A DNA stretch of 64,000 nt from Pectobacterium wasabiae CFBP 3304 (GCF_001742185.1 NZ_CP015750.1:3472001-3536000); one strand, 5' to 3'. Counted from the stretch's first letter, positions 9,718-20,686 are shown. Notes: generated by a model not told the origin, from the sequence alone. A program made the numbers and translations.

Positions 9718-10275
9718 ATGAATTTGCCTATTTCCGCTGTTATCTCATTAGTGATGAGTTCTGCCTGGTGTCTTCCTTTGCACGCGGCCGTGCAGGATAA
9801 CTCTCTTGGTATCTATCAGTTAATTCAGGAGAGGATGGTGCTCATGAAAGATGTTGCGGGGTATAAGGCTCGTCAACATCTGCCGGTTGAGGATCTGAAA
9901 CAAGAGGAACGTATTTTGAGTAAGGTGCGGGAGCAATCTGTTGCCGTTGGTTTATTCCCTCAGAGTACACAGTTGTTTTTTACTTCATTAATGAATGCCA
10001 GCAAAGCCATTCAGTATCGCTACATGGCGGACTGGCTTTCGACACCGGAGAACGGCTGGACGCCCCTGTCGTTGAACGACACGATCAGACCCACGCTACT
10101 CACGATTGACGACCAACTCTTAGTTAGTATTAAACGTTACCTCTCGGATGGCGGACATTTTGCGCCTCAGCAAGAGGATGCTTTTCTTTCTTCTATTAAT
10201 GTTGAGCATCTGTCACAGAACGACAAACGCCAGATTTATGCGGCATTGAGTCACATTGAACCAGACGGCAAATAG
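9718..10275 (+). CDS. aroQ: Exported (periplasmic) chorismate mutase, AroQ-gamma type
   Basis: This 185-residue protein has a signal peptide of about 24 residues (ending LPLHAA). A single helical AroQ domain follows: LIQERMVLMKDVAGYK, then LPVEDLKQEERIL and the MNASKAIQYRYMADW block. The expected active-site residues are present (R39, K50, D59, E63). The type converts chorismate to prephenate outside the cytoplasm; its role is unclear, though plant and animal pathogens often carry it. The start at 9718 follows AGGAG. A protease gene begins 19 bases downstream, probably in the same transcript. Confidence 0.9.
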   Translation: MNLPISAVISLVMSSAWCLPLHAAVQDNSLGIYQLIQERMVLMKDVAGYKARQHLPVEDLKQEERILSKVREQSVAVGLFPQSTQLFFTSLMNASKAIQYRYMADWLSTPENGWTPLSLNDTIRPTLLTIDDQLLVSIKRYLSDGGHFAPQQEDAFLSSINVEHLSQNDKRQIYAALSHIEPDGK

Positions 10276-10294
10276 CTGAGTGGGAGAGAAGACG

Positions 10295-11917
10295 ATGACT
10301 TACCAATTATTGAAAGGGAGCGAGCGCGGAAATATCGCTGATGCCGCGTATCTCGAACGCTGTAATGTTAATGAAAGCGTCAGAGTCATGCTGGTGCTGC
10401 GTTTTACTATGCCAGATGATGAGTATTATACCGAACTACACGATAGCATCGATCCGCAGTTTGGCGGGATCAATGCCAATAGACCGCTGTCGAGAGCCAG
10501 TTACGCCAGAAAGTTCAGCGCTGACGATGCTGATATAGAACATGTCCGTGCGTTTGCCCGCCATTATCGGTTATCTATTGAACGTGAACATCCTGCCAGC
10601 CGTACTGTCTTTTTGACGGGGAGCGTAGGGCAAATGGAGCAAGCGTTTCGCGTGAGCTTAGCCCAGTATGACCATAAGCATGGAGCATTTCGTGGGAGAG
10701 TGGGAGGAATTTATCTGCCGGAATATCTACAGGGCGTAGTGATTGCCGTACTCGGCCTTGATGAGCGTCTGGCAACGAACTGCTGCCTGCATGTGAATGA
10801 CACGTTCTCTAATGCAGCAACGCGTCCGTCAAGTTACACGCCGCTAGAGCTGGCGGAGCACTACCACTTCCCGGAACATGATGGGGCGGGGCAGTGCATC
10901 GGTATTATTGAACTAGGGGGCGGATATCACTTACCGCAATTGGAGCACTATTTTAAACGCATGGGCGTCAACCCACCGCAGATTGTCGATATTTGTGTAG
11001 GAGGTGCGACGAATGCCCCTACGCCGCCAGACGGTGACAGCGAGGTGAACCCCATTGATATCGAAGTGCAGATGGATATCGAAATTGCGGGTACGCTGGC
11101 TCCAGCCGCCAAAATTGTGGTGTACTTTGCTCCGAACACCGATGCCGGATTTTTAGAAGCGATCAACACCGCGATCCATGATGAGAGAAACGCACCCTCG
11201 GTGATTTCGATTAGTTGGGGGGGCAGCGAGTCAAAATGGACGGCGCAGTCATTACAGGTGTTCAATCAAGCCTTTCAAACGGCGGCGGCATTAGGTATTA
11301 CGGTGTGTGTAGCTTCTGGCGATCAGGGGGCGAGTGATGGTGAGCCGCATGGGGCGCATGTGAATTTTCCTGCTTCCAGCCCCTACGTTTTAGCCTGTGG
11401 CGGCACGAGATTGCAAAAAGCTCGGGAGGAAACTGCGTGGCACAACCGAGATGGTAGTGCTACGGGGGGCGGTGTTAGCCAGTACTTTGCATTGCCCAGT
11501 TGGCAGTTAGGGCTGTCTCTGGTCGATAAATATGGCGGCCAGCACGCCCTGCAATACCGCGGTGTACCCGATGTCAGCGGCAATGCCGATCCCGAAACGG
11601 GCTATCTGGTAGAAGTCAACGGACGGGAAGGTGTGGTTGGGGGGACCAGTGCGGTTGCGCCGCTATGGGCCGGTTTACTCGCGCGTATGCTCGCGTTGAC
11701 CGAGTCGGTATCGTTGTTTATTCCTCCACTGCTTTATCGTAACCGTAATAGCTGCAAGGATATCGTGCGGGGAAATAATGGGGCATTTGTGGCCTCTGAA
11801 GGCTGGGATGCCTGTACTGGGCTGGGGTCGCCAGATGGCGTGAAATTGCTGAGGCTGTTGAAGCGGCTTGTCAGGCTTAATGGCGCACGAGAGGACGAAG
11901 GCGAAGGTGGGCACTAA
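10295..11917 (+). CDS. S53 (sedolisin/kumamolisin-type) serine-carboxyl peptidase
   Basis: The 540-residue protein is a pro-kumamolisin: prodomain roughly 1-165, catalytic domain after that. The catalytic Glu and Asp are E257 and D261 (IEVQMDIE), the oxyanion Asp is D343 (ASGDQGASDG) and the nucleophile is S452 in GGTSAVAPLWAG. A C-terminal CKDIVRG...GWDACTGLGSPDG segment matches the calcium site. The enzymes are acid endopeptidases. No N-terminal signal peptide is visible, so export would need another route. The ATG at 10295 follows GGGAGAG; an in-frame GTG at 10280 is less likely. It follows the chorismate mutase in a likely operon. Confidence 0.92.
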   Translation: MTYQLLKGSERGNIADAAYLERCNVNESVRVMLVLRFTMPDDEYYTELHDSIDPQFGGINANRPLSRASYARKFSADDADIEHVRAFARHYRLSIEREHPASRTVFLTGSVGQMEQAFRVSLAQYDHKHGAFRGRVGGIYLPEYLQGVVIAVLGLDERLATNCCLHVNDTFSNAATRPSSYTPLELAEHYHFPEHDGAGQCIGIIELGGGYHLPQLEHYFKRMGVNPPQIVDICVGGATNAPTPPDGDSEVNPIDIEVQMDIEIAGTLAPAAKIVVYFAPNTDAGFLEAINTAIHDERNAPSVISISWGGSESKWTAQSLQVFNQAFQTAAALGITVCVASGDQGASDGEPHGAHVNFPASSPYVLACGGTRLQKAREETAWHNRDGSATGGGVSQYFALPSWQLGLSLVDKYGGQHALQYRGVPDVSGNADPETGYLVEVNGREGVVGGTSAVAPLWAGLLARMLALTESVSLFIPPLLYRNRNSCKDIVRGNNGAFVASEGWDACTGLGSPDGVKLLRLLKRLVRLNGAREDEGEGGH

Positions 11918-11960
11918 ACTCGTCGTTAGGTAAAGGCGCTCGTGGACTAAAATACAATGA

Positions 11961-12005
11961 AACCTGATATGATGCGCGATGTAACCGCATTCATATCAGG
12001 TTTTT
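11961..12005 (+). terminator. Strong terminator after the S53 peptidase
   Basis: AACCTGATATGA (11961-11972) pairs with TCATATCAGGTT, with an inner TGCG/CGCA stem, then T5. It separates the plus-strand pair from the convergent gene at 12027. Confidence 0.9.
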
Positions 12006-12026
12006 ATCCCCTCAGATCAGCGGTTG

Positions 12027-12353
12027 TTAAGGTTTAGAGTATAATGCTGTATTAACCTGCGTTTTTCCTCCGATCGGAATATGAATATATGGGGCAGGAA
12101 AATCAAACCATGTTGCATTCATGTAATCATCCATATAAGGGAGCCGCGGATTCGACGCCTCGCTGAAATGAAGAAAGAGTAACTCCCAGCCTATATTGGC
12201 TGTCTCCAACCCTGCATGCCAGCACTTTGCATTGAAAGCATAGAACGTTCCATCTTCAAATCCATCGAACGAGGGCTCTGCACCCAGCTCCAGAGCATAA
12301 GCGCCGCTACCATTCCCCCACAAATGCCTGGAATACGCATCAAAACATCGCAT
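12027..12353 (-). CDS. Hypothetical 108-residue protein
   Basis: The family is not recognised. The product is rich in Trp, Phe and Tyr, with acidic patches and no signal peptide or membrane segment (MRCFDAYSRHLWGNGSGAY near the start). The composition looks like a folded cytoplasmic protein of the immunity or small enzyme-accessory sort, but I cannot assign it. An AGGGA lies at usable spacing before the ATG, and the frame is closed by a stop 14 codons upstream. It sits alone, convergent with the S53 gene, and could be a remnant of a larger locus. Confidence 0.5.
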   Translation of the reverse strand: MRCFDAYSRHLWGNGSGAYALELGAEPSFDGFEDGTFYAFNAKCWHAGLETANIGWELLFLHFSEASNPRLPYMDDYMNATWFDFPAPYIHIPIGGKTQVNTALYSKP

Positions 12354-12588
12354 GAACGGAAATCCCTGGCTGTTACGATCGGGGGAAAGGTACTATTGCA
12401 GGCTTTGACAGCACGTAAATAACGGGTAAGACCACCGTGGGTTAACGTTCGTGTTACTCTGTTTAGCCGTTACAACGCCAGTTCGTTATGTAACACAATG
12501 AATGTAAAAATTACTCATTGTTGCTGACATGCTCTCAGCCATAATATTCTTTTCTCGCTATTAGTTAGTGAACCGCATAGGGGTCGTT

Positions 12589-13650
12589 ATGTCAGCCTTG
12601 CCGCCGACGTTTTTGACGGTAGATGTACGTCGCTCAGGGTTACGCTTTTCCCAGCGTGTCTACATTCCACGTATTGCCGGTACGATACTGTGTGCTCTCT
12701 TTATATCCTCGGTGCTGATTACCAAGCTTACGCCAGTGTTATTATGGGGATTACTCTTTGTGAACGTTTTTGTCTGGCCTCACCTGGCTTACAGATTATC
12801 CCAGCGGTCACGTGATCCTATGCGGTGTGAGAGACGCAATCTATTGATTGATGTGGTTTTTGGTGGTATTTGGATAGGATTTATGGGCGTAAATCTTTTG
12901 CCCAGCGCACTGATTGTCGCGATGGTGGGGATGAACGGCACGGCTGGCGGTGGAATCAAGCTGTTTGTTCAGGGCATCGTATTACAGTGTGCCACAGGCG
13001 TACTGGTTCTGGTGCTGTTTGCGGTGCCTATCTCGCTGGATACGACGCTGATACAGCTTTATGCCTGCCTGCCGATGCTGTTGATCTACCCGATTTCCCT
13101 AGGCTATGTGACCTACACTACCGCGCTGAAACTAGCGGAACACAAACGTATGCTGATGGAAGTTAGCATTCATGACGGTATGACGAATCTCTATAATCGT
13201 CACCACTGGGAACACCTGTTGAAGCACGAGTATGACATTTGTCAGCGTTATAAGCGTACTGCGACGTTGGTTCTGTTCGATATCGACCATTTTAAAGCTT
13301 TTAACGATAATTTTGGGCACAACGTCGGCGATCAGGCGATATTGCTGTTGGCGCGTGAACTGACGTCTGGCTTTCGGGAAACGGATGTGATTGGGCGGTT
13401 CGGTGGGGATGAATTTGCTGTAATTTTACCGCAAACCCGTGCGGGGGATGCGCTGGATGCGGTGAATCGCATTCGAGAGAGTTTATCGCTGAAGTTCCTG
13501 AGCCAGACACCCCAGCTCGCGGTTTTTGTCAGCGTCGGTATCGCAGAGATCTCGCTGGACATGGGGCAGTATATTGACTGGTTAAAAGCGGCAGATATGG
13601 CACTTTATCGAGCAAAAAATAAAGGTCGCCGCCGAACCGAAGTGGCCTGA
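12589..13650 (+). CDS. Diguanylate cyclase with MASE2 membrane domain
   Basis: The 353-residue protein has an N-terminal MASE2 sensor (start RRSGLRFSQRVYIPRIAG, several hydrophobic helices to about residue 180). A GGDEF domain follows with FDIDHFKAFND and the catalytic GGDEF near residue 282. The inhibitory RxxD site (RETD) lies five residues before GGDEF, so product feedback by c-di-GMP is expected. The architecture is that of DgcC/AdrA, which drives cellulose and biofilm formation in Enterobacteriaceae. Start chosen at ATG 12589 rather than the GTG at 12568. Confidence 0.92.
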   Translation: MSALPPTFLTVDVRRSGLRFSQRVYIPRIAGTILCALFISSVLITKLTPVLLWGLLFVNVFVWPHLAYRLSQRSRDPMRCERRNLLIDVVFGGIWIGFMGVNLLPSALIVAMVGMNGTAGGGIKLFVQGIVLQCATGVLVLVLFAVPISLDTTLIQLYACLPMLLIYPISLGYVTYTTALKLAEHKRMLMEVSIHDGMTNLYNRHHWEHLLKHEYDICQRYKRTATLVLFDIDHFKAFNDNFGHNVGDQAILLLARELTSGFRETDVIGRFGGDEFAVILPQTRAGDALDAVNRIRESLSLKFLSQTPQLAVFVSVGIAEISLDMGQYIDWLKAADMALYRAKNKGRRRTEVA

Positions 13651-13699
13651 TCGCGCAAGATAATCGCGTGGTATGTGGCTATCTTTTCGGTGATAGACA

Positions 13700-13742
13700 A
13701 AAGCCCTTATGCCATAGAATGGTGATAAGGGCTTTGTCTTTT
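13700..13742 (+). terminator. Terminator after the MASE2-GGDEF gene
   Basis: AAAGCCCTTAT (13700-13710) pairs with ATAAGGGCTTT (13725-13735), followed by GTCTTTTT. It lies between two convergent genes. Confidence 0.85.
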
Positions 13743-13792
13743 TGATTCCACTGTGTTGTGGAATCAATCGGGATCAGACTACAGGTCGTACA

Positions 13793-14896
13793 TTAATGTG
13801 GTAATGCTTCTTTTGGATGCAGCCCTAAGTGACCGGGAGAGGGTTCACCTTTCACTTCGCCAAGATACAGACCGATTTGGGTACGGAATGATTCTACCGC
13901 CGCACGATCGCTCATGAAATCGGCAAAGGCTTGCGGGCTGGTATTTTTATATTCCCAGATAGGTTTATAGCCAGCAGGTGGCGCAACGTCAGTACGAACC
14001 GACCACATATACCAAACATTACTTTGGGTTTCTTTATCCAACAGCCAGCTCAGATACAGCTTGGCGCTTTCCGGATGTTTAGCCTGTTTGAAAATGGCCG
14101 CACGCTGTGCCCAAGAGACGAATGGATCGTTTTTAGGCAGAACAAAACGGGAATTGGCATTTTGATCGGGAGCAAGCGCGCCGTCGGTTGAGAATGTCGC
14201 CGCAGATTTACCGCTTTCCACATCATCTGCGGGAGCCTGTGTACCACGCACGTAAACGGGGTTCTGCTCTTTGAACTTAGCAACATATTCCCAGCCATAT
14301 TTATCCACGACCTGCTTGAACCAGAACAGCACGGCGTCGTCATCGTTCGGGTAGGTCAAAACAATGCTGCCTTTCAGATCGGGACGCAGGTAATCATTGG
14401 CTTCTGTCGGCCAGGCGTTTTCGGCAATCAGCTTGGTATTGACCACATTGCTGAACGCATCGACAAACACGCCAGTCCAGGCACCATCTTTGTCTTTAAA
14501 CGCCGGGTATACTTTATCCCAGCCGATGGGTTTGTAATTCAGCAACACGCCATCTTTCTTCCAGCGCGGGTAATCCTGCAAGGTTTGCAACTGCACGACA
14601 TCTGGCACCAGCGTATTGGTCGCCAACTGGTTATCAATACGGGCATCGTGGAATTTACTGTAGTCCACAATGACGTTGAGTTTCATGCCCGGAAAGCGTT
14701 TTTCAAACGCCTGTTTGATGCCATCCTGCTGACCCGGTGTGTCACCGCCTGCATAGACGGTCACAATACCGCCTTCCCGAAGCGCGTTCTGATAAAGCTC
14801 ATTGATTGGACGCTTATCGGCCTCTACTGCCGCATAGCTAGCCGCTGCCGTCGCCATCAGCGCCGTAAATGCGACCACCTGTTTTATTGTAAACAT
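13793..14896 (-). CDS. Extracellular solute-binding protein, probable iron-type (orphan)
   Basis: The 367-residue periplasmic binding protein has a signal peptide (MFTIKQVVAFTALMATAAASYA). The first strand GIVTVYAGGDTPGQQDGIKQAFEKRFPG is typical of cluster-D binding proteins of the ferric-iron/AfuA and phosphonate type. AGGAGG precedes the ATG. No permease or ATPase adjoins it, so it must serve a transporter elsewhere or act alone. Fur-like sites upstream make an iron role likely (inference). The ligand is not known from sequence. Confidence 0.8.
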   Translation of the reverse strand: MFTIKQVVAFTALMATAAASYAAVEADKRPINELYQNALREGGIVTVYAGGDTPGQQDGIKQAFEKRFPGMKLNVIVDYSKFHDARIDNQLATNTLVPDVVQLQTLQDYPRWKKDGVLLNYKPIGWDKVYPAFKDKDGAWTGVFVDAFSNVVNTKLIAENAWPTEANDYLRPDLKGSIVLTYPNDDDAVLFWFKQVVDKYGWEYVAKFKEQNPVYVRGTQAPADDVESGKSAATFSTDGALAPDQNANSRFVLPKNDPFVSWAQRAAIFKQAKHPESAKLYLSWLLDKETQSNVWYMWSVRTDVAPPAGYKPIWEYKNTSPQAFADFMSDRAAVESFRTQIGLYLGEVKGEPSPGHLGLHPKEALPH

Positions 14897-14988
14897 CGAT
14901 TCCTCCTGAATGAGAGCCGATACCTACCGACACATTCTTTATTCCTTGAGATTGTTGGTTGGATAAGAATGTGTTGGCGATATTATTA

Positions 14989-15030
14989 GAATGATTATCA
15001 AATTATTTAATTTGTTTGATATTCATTATC
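14989..15030 (-). promoter_or_regulatory. Pair of Fur-box-like sites
   Basis: On the minus strand GATAATGAATATCA and TTTGATAATCATTC lie close together upstream of the solute-binding gene. Each resembles the Fur consensus GATAATGATAATCATTATC. Repression by Fur-Fe is inferred. Confidence 0.6.
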
Positions 15031-15224
15031 CTGCTGAGTTAACAGTTAAATGGCCTGTTGTCAGAGGATTTTTGTATGTTATCTGGTTGTAAAAAATGTT
15101 AAACAGGAAAAAATTGAGATTTTAATTCAAAAAAAATGAATTAAATGTGAAGGTGAAAAAAAGCAAAATGAGGAAGGCGTTGTGACGATATATAGGCCGC
15201 ACGGCGACCTAAAATTAGATTGAT

Positions 15225-15530
15225 TCACACTGTGGGGATGTTGCCGTCAAACGGATCCATCAGCAGAAACGTGCACTCGGCTCGCTGGTGGCTATTTATC
15301 ATGGGAACCAGACGCTGGAAGTGTTCGGTCTGGCAGTGAATGTCCAGTGCCGCTCTATCCGGCCAGGTTTCGATAAAGGTGAAATGCCCCGGATCTTTCT
15401 GATTGATAAAAAGCGCGTAGGAGATGCACAGCGGCTCTTGTCGTGTTTTCTCTACCAATTCGCGGTACAGCGGCATGACGATCTCAATACTCTCAGGCTT
15501 AATAAAATCCTGTGCGATGACTTGAAGCAT
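15225..15530 (-). CDS. Antibiotic-biosynthesis monooxygenase-type (ABM) small protein
   Basis: This 101-residue single-domain ferredoxin-like protein has the ABM pattern: an initial MLQVIAQDFIKPE strand, LVEKTRQEPLCISYALF, then FTFIETWPDRAALDIHCQTEHF with the conserved Trp and His. The family includes the quinol monooxygenase YgiN and heme-degrading enzymes. Substrate is unknown. It is followed upstream by the inositol regulator on the same strand, 47 bases apart. Confidence 0.85.
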   Translation of the reverse strand: MLQVIAQDFIKPESIEIVMPLYRELVEKTRQEPLCISYALFINQKDPGHFTFIETWPDRAALDIHCQTEHFQRLVPMINSHQRAECTFLLMDPFDGNIPTV

Positions 15531-15577
15531 AAAACGGGTCTCCCTATATGTTCATCCTGCTAAGTAAATAGTTCCGG

Positions 15578-16435
15578 CTAGCCGCGCCGCTGTTTTTCGC
15601 TCTGTTCTGTGCCGTTTCCCTGCCGGTAGGCCAGCGATACCATCAGCGACTGTACCAGACACAGCGTAGCGGACTGTGAACGGAATGCATCAACCTGGGC
15701 TTCCTTCACCACAAAGCACACATCGCTGAGCGTCGCCAGCGGGCTGATCTGGCTGTCGGTAATCACGATTTGTCGTGCGCCAGCTTTTGCTGCCATCTCG
15801 CTGACCATCACGGTTTCCTGTGAATAGGGTGAGAAGCTGATGGAAACCACCACGTCACGCGAGTTGACGCGGCTGAGTTGTTCGCGAAACATGCCACCCA
15901 GACCGTTGACCAGAATTGGGCTGCTTTCCAGATGGCTGAGCGCGTAGGTGAGGTAAGTGGCAACGCTAAATGAGCGCCGCAGCCCCACGATATAGATCGT
16001 TTCTGCCTGCGCCAACAGATCGACGGCTTTTTGCAGATCGTCTTGAGGCGTGCGTGCCGCTAGTTGTTGCATTGCCTGTGCATTTGAGCGGGCAAACTCA
16101 TGCAGAATATCCAACGGCGTTTCTGGTACGGCGTCGGCTTCCATCGCCCGAAACAGTCGTGCCCGGTCGGTATAACTGGCAGTTTCCTCCACCAAATTCA
16201 TGCGGAATAGCTGTTTCATTTCGTTGAAGCCGCTGAAATCAAAGGCGTTAGCGAAGCGAATTAACGTTGAAGGGGGAACGTCAGCCCGTTCGGCGATCAC
16301 TGCGACGGTATCGAACGCGATGCTGTTGGTATTATCCAGCACATAATGCGCGACCTGCTGTAGTCGCTTGCTGAGCGAATCATAACGCTCGCGGATCTGT
16401 TCCTGTAATTCTCTCAGGCTGGTTGCCATGGGCAT
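15578..16435 (-). CDS. RpiR/MurR-family regulator of inositol catabolism
   Basis: The 285-residue regulator has an N-terminal helix-turn-helix of the RpiR type (YDSLSKRLQQVAHYVLDN and VPPSTLIRFANAFDFSGFNE, residues 15-75). A SIS sugar-phosphate isomerase domain follows (IYIVGLRRSFSVATYLTYAL and VVVSISFSPYSQETV, about 130-265). Its position divergent from iolA makes it the likely IolR repressor, probably responding to a phosphorylated inositol intermediate. Two ATGs (16435, 16429) are both possible. Operator-like inverted repeats lie in the shared promoter region. Confidence 0.9.
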   Translation of the reverse strand: MPMATSLRELQEQIRERYDSLSKRLQQVAHYVLDNTNSIAFDTVAVIAERADVPPSTLIRFANAFDFSGFNEMKQLFRMNLVEETASYTDRARLFRAMEADAVPETPLDILHEFARSNAQAMQQLAARTPQDDLQKAVDLLAQAETIYIVGLRRSFSVATYLTYALSHLESSPILVNGLGGMFREQLSRVNSRDVVVSISFSPYSQETVMVSEMAAKAGARQIVITDSQISPLATLSDVCFVVKEAQVDAFRSQSATLCLVQSLMVSLAYRQGNGTEQSEKQRRG

Positions 16436-16507
16436 ATCGGGTCATCTCCCAAAGTCTCATCTCACTATTCTGTCTGTCCTTCGTCATGCCTTTCATGATC
16501 GGCACCT

Positions 16508-16531
16508 GAAATGGAACAGAAAATTCATTTC
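16508..16531. promoter_or_regulatory. Candidate IolR operator, regulator side
   Basis: Inverted repeat GAAATG/CATTTC with a 12-base spacer, ending in AAATTCATTTC. The right half recurs at 16699-16712 and 20791-20806. Confidence 0.55.
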
Positions 16532-16687
16532 TGAACACCGCTGTTTTATCTGAACGACATTTCCGACGGCACACCTTTTAGGGATGCGGCTATTTTCAGA
16601 GGCTGCTCGCCTGTCTTTGAGGACAGTTGTCTTCAAGTTTACATAAAAATTCGCAGCGGATCACAATAATCAATATTTATTTTATTT

Positions 16688-16712
16688 TTCCATTAAATGG
16701 AATATTCATTTC
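16688..16712. promoter_or_regulatory. Candidate IolR operator, iolA side
   Basis: A perfect 15-base palindrome TTCCATTAAATGGAA (16688-16702) overlaps GGAATATTCATTTC (16699-16712), 57 bases before the iolA start. It shares ATTCATTTC with two other sites in the regulon. Confidence 0.6.
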
Positions 16713-16769
16713 ATATACTGTAATTCGGTATCAGCCGTTTGTCTCCTCAAAACCCACAAAGGTGTAAAC

Positions 16770-18281
<1,512 letters not shown>

Positions 18282-18366
18282 GGCGCGTAAGTGTTTTGTG
18301 CTGCGTTTGTAACGATAACAAGTGCTGAAAATGTGCTGTATCAATAATGTGTAGTTTTAGGGGGAA

Positions 18367-18405
18367 CACGGGGATGAGGTTCCCGTAGGGACGCCTCGCC
18401 CCGTG
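18367..18405 (+). repeat. GC-rich hairpin between iolA and iolD
   Basis: CACGGGG (18367-18373) pairs with CCCCGTG (18399-18405); an inner GAGG/CCTC and CCC/GGG continue the stem. No T tract follows, so this is an RNA-stability hairpin or an intergenic repeat unit rather than a terminator. Confidence 0.65.
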
Positions 18406-18478
18406 GTATACCCGTGTATCTCGATATTGCAGCAGGGATCAGTCGTTTTAATCCTCCCTTACGTGAAGGAGTAGCTCA

Positions 18479-20410
18479 ATGGATACGTGTCGCATCACCA
18501 TGGCGCAAGCGCTGGTCAGGTTTCTCAACCAGCAATACATCAGCGTAGACGGTGAAGAATCCCCTTTTGTGCAGGGTGTCATGACCATTTTTGGTCACGG
18601 TAATGTGCTGGGCATCGGCCAGGCGCTGGAGCAGGAGGCGAACCGCCTCACCGTCCATCAGGGGTGCAGCGAACAGGGAATGGCGCACATCGCCGTTGGG
18701 TTTGCTAAACAACACAAGCGGCGGAAAATCTATGCGGTGACTTCTTCAGTAGGGCCGGGGGCGGCAAATATGGTGACCGCTGCGGCGACCGCCACCGCCA
18801 ACCGCATCCCAGTACTGCTGCTGCCCGGCGATCTCTTCGCCTGCCGCCAACCGGACCCGGTGTTGCAGCAGGTTGAGCAATACCACGATCTGTCGATTAG
18901 CACCAATGACTGCTTTAAACCGGTTTCCCGCTATTGGGATCGTATTAATCGCCCCGAACAACTGATGAGCGCGCTGATTAATGCCATGCGCGTCCTGACC
19001 GATCCGGCAGACACCGGTGCGGTAACGCTGTGCTTACCGCAGGATGTACAGGCGGAAGTCTGGGATTATCCGATATCGTTTTTCCGCAAGCGCGTCCATC
19101 ACCTCGAACGGCGTCCGCCGGATGCCACGCGACTGGATGAAGCCGCGGCGTTGATTGCGAGAAAAAATCGTCCAATGCTGATTTGCGGTGGCGGCGTTCG
19201 TTATTCCGGCGCACATGATGCGCTGGCACAGCTTGCTGAGCAGTTTGCGATCCCGTTTGGCGAAACGCAGGCGGGCAAGGGCGCGATCGTTTCATCACAT
19301 CCACTGAACTGCGGCGGTATTGGCGTGACGGGGGGGCTGGCGGCGAATCGGCTAGCGCACGAGGCAGATCTGATTATCGGCGTCGGGACGCGTTTAACCG
19401 ATTTTACCACCGGCTCCAAATCGCTGTTTCAGAACCCGAGCGTCGAGTTTTTACTGCTAAACGTTGCCGAGTTCGATGCGTTAAAATTGGATGCACTGCC
19501 TCTGATCGCCGATGCCCGTGTCGGGCTTGAAGCGCTGAGTGAACGGCTGGCGGTGGCATCGTATCGTAGCGGCTGGCAGCAGGCTGTTGATGAGGCGCGT
19601 GCGGAATGGGAACGCGAGCTACAGCGGCTGTTTACCGTGCAGGATAAGGGGGAACTGGTGCCCGAAGTGGTGGATGGTCTGGAAGACAAGCTGGATGAAT
19701 ACCGCCAGACGCTGAATACCCACCTGACGCAAACGCGCGTGCTGGGCATACTGAATGAGGAGCTGGAGGATAATGCGATCGTGGTGGGTGCAGCGGGCTC
19801 ACTGCCGGGTGATTTACAGCGCGTGTGGCAGGTGAAGACGCCGGACAGCTATCATCTGGAATATGGTTACTCCTGCATGGGGTATGAGATTGCGGCGGCG
19901 ATTGGCGCACGCCTTGCGGCACCGCAACAGCCTGTCTACGCGATGGTCGGTGACGGCTCCTATTTGATGCTGCATACCGAACTGCAAACGGCGGTGCAAG
20001 AGGGCATCAAAATCACCGTGTTGCTGTTCGACAACGCGGGCTTTGGTTGTATCAACAACCTGCAAATGAGTCAGGGAATGGGCAGCTTCTGTACGGAAAA
20101 CCGCTACCGCGATGCGGAGTCGGGGCAACTGCGCGGTGCGCTCATTCCGGTAGATTTCGCCAAAAATGCGGAAAGCTACGGCTGCAAAGCGTGGCGGGTG
20201 CATGATGAAGCCTCACTCAGGCAGGCGCTGACGGAATCACGCCAGCACGCGGGACCGGTGCTGCTTGATATCAAGGTTCTGCCGAAGACCATGACGCACG
20301 GCTATGAATCCTGGTGGCGCACGGGCACGGCGCAGGTCGCCGACAATCCAGAGATTGAGACTGCGGCCAATAGCGTGAAAGCGGCGCTCTCCCGCGCACG
20401 GCAATACTAG
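18479..20410 (+). CDS. iolD: 3D-(3,5/4)-trihydroxycyclohexane-1,2-dione acylhydrolase
   Basis: The 643-residue thiamine-diphosphate enzyme opens the ring of the diketo-inositol to 5-deoxy-glucuronate. The N-terminal [15 protein letters not shown] block has the ThDP-activating Glu, and the C-terminal [14 protein letters not shown]...[10 protein letters not shown] is the ThDP/Mg motif. Length is as usual for IolD. The start follows GAAGGAGTAG. Downstream lies an inverted repeat and a structured intergenic segment before iolG. Confidence 0.95.
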   Translation: MDTCRITMAQALVRFLNQQYISVDGEESPFVQGVMTIFGHGNVLGIGQALEQEANRLTVHQGCSEQGMAHIAVGFAKQHKRRKIYAVTSSVGPGAANMVTAAATATANRIPVLLLPGDLFACRQPDPVLQQVEQYHDLSISTNDCFKPVSRYWDRINRPEQLMSALINAMRVLTDPADTGAVTLCLPQDVQAEVWDYPISFFRKRVHHLERRPPDATRLDEAAALIARKNRPMLICGGGVRYSGAHDALAQLAEQFAIPFGETQAGKGAIVSSHPLNCGGIGVTGGLAANRLAHEADLIIGVGTRLTDFTTGSKSLFQNPSVEFLLLNVAEFDALKLDALPLIADARVGLEALSERLAVASYRSGWQQAVDEARAEWERELQRLFTVQDKGELVPEVVDGLEDKLDEYRQTLNTHLTQTRVLGILNEELEDNAIVVGAAGSLPGDLQRVWQVKTPDSYHLEYGYSCMGYEIAAAIGARLAAPQQPVYAMVGDGSYLMLHTELQTAVQEGIKITVLLFDNAGFGCINNLQMSQGMGSFCTENRYRDAESGQLRGALIPVDFAKNAESYGCKAWRVHDEASLRQALTESRQHAGPVLLDIKVLPKTMTHGYESWWRTGTAQVADNPEIETAANSVKAALSRARQY

Positions 20411-20430
20411 GTGATCTCCCCTGCATCACT

Positions 20431-20466
20431 GTCTCTTAGTCGCATTTTTTATGAAAACTAAGAGAC
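20431..20466 (+). repeat. Inverted repeat after iolD
   Basis: GTCTCTTAGT (20431-20440) and ACTAAGAGAC (20457-20466) form a 10-base stem around a T-rich loop. There is no downstream T tract, so terminator function is uncertain. Confidence 0.55.
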
Positions 20467-20521
20467 GGTTTCGTGCGCGATAGTACCGTCACTTTCATGC
20501 TACCCCGTAGCACGCGCCCGA

Positions 20522-20686
20522 CAAGGGACGGCTCAAACGCCGCTCGCCCCTTGACCCCAGGCTTTTTGGCGGAAATTATGCCGCTGACGCGGTTCCTTCG
20601 TCGGTATCAGGCTTAACGGACCGCTTGCGACACGTTCCCTACGTGGCGCAAGCTTTCGCCGCGTCCTGCGGCTCATCCTAAGCCTG
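20522..20686. repeat. Structured GC-rich intergenic element
   Basis: This noncoding stretch has nested dyads. CAAGGG/CCCTTG (20522-20553) encloses CGGC/GCCG. Perfect outer arms CAGGCTTA/TAAGCCTG (20608-20615, 20679-20686) enclose two hairpins, GCTTGCG/CGCAAGC (20623-20653) and GCCGC/GCGGC (20658-20672). The base composition differs sharply from the AT-rich flanks. It looks like a mobile intergenic repeat or a structured RNA; whether it is repeated elsewhere cannot be seen here. Confidence 0.55.

Noticed and set aside
9615..9800. Plus frame overlapping the chorismate mutase start
   Set aside because: It is out of frame with the signal peptide and conserved domain; the true gene begins at 9718.
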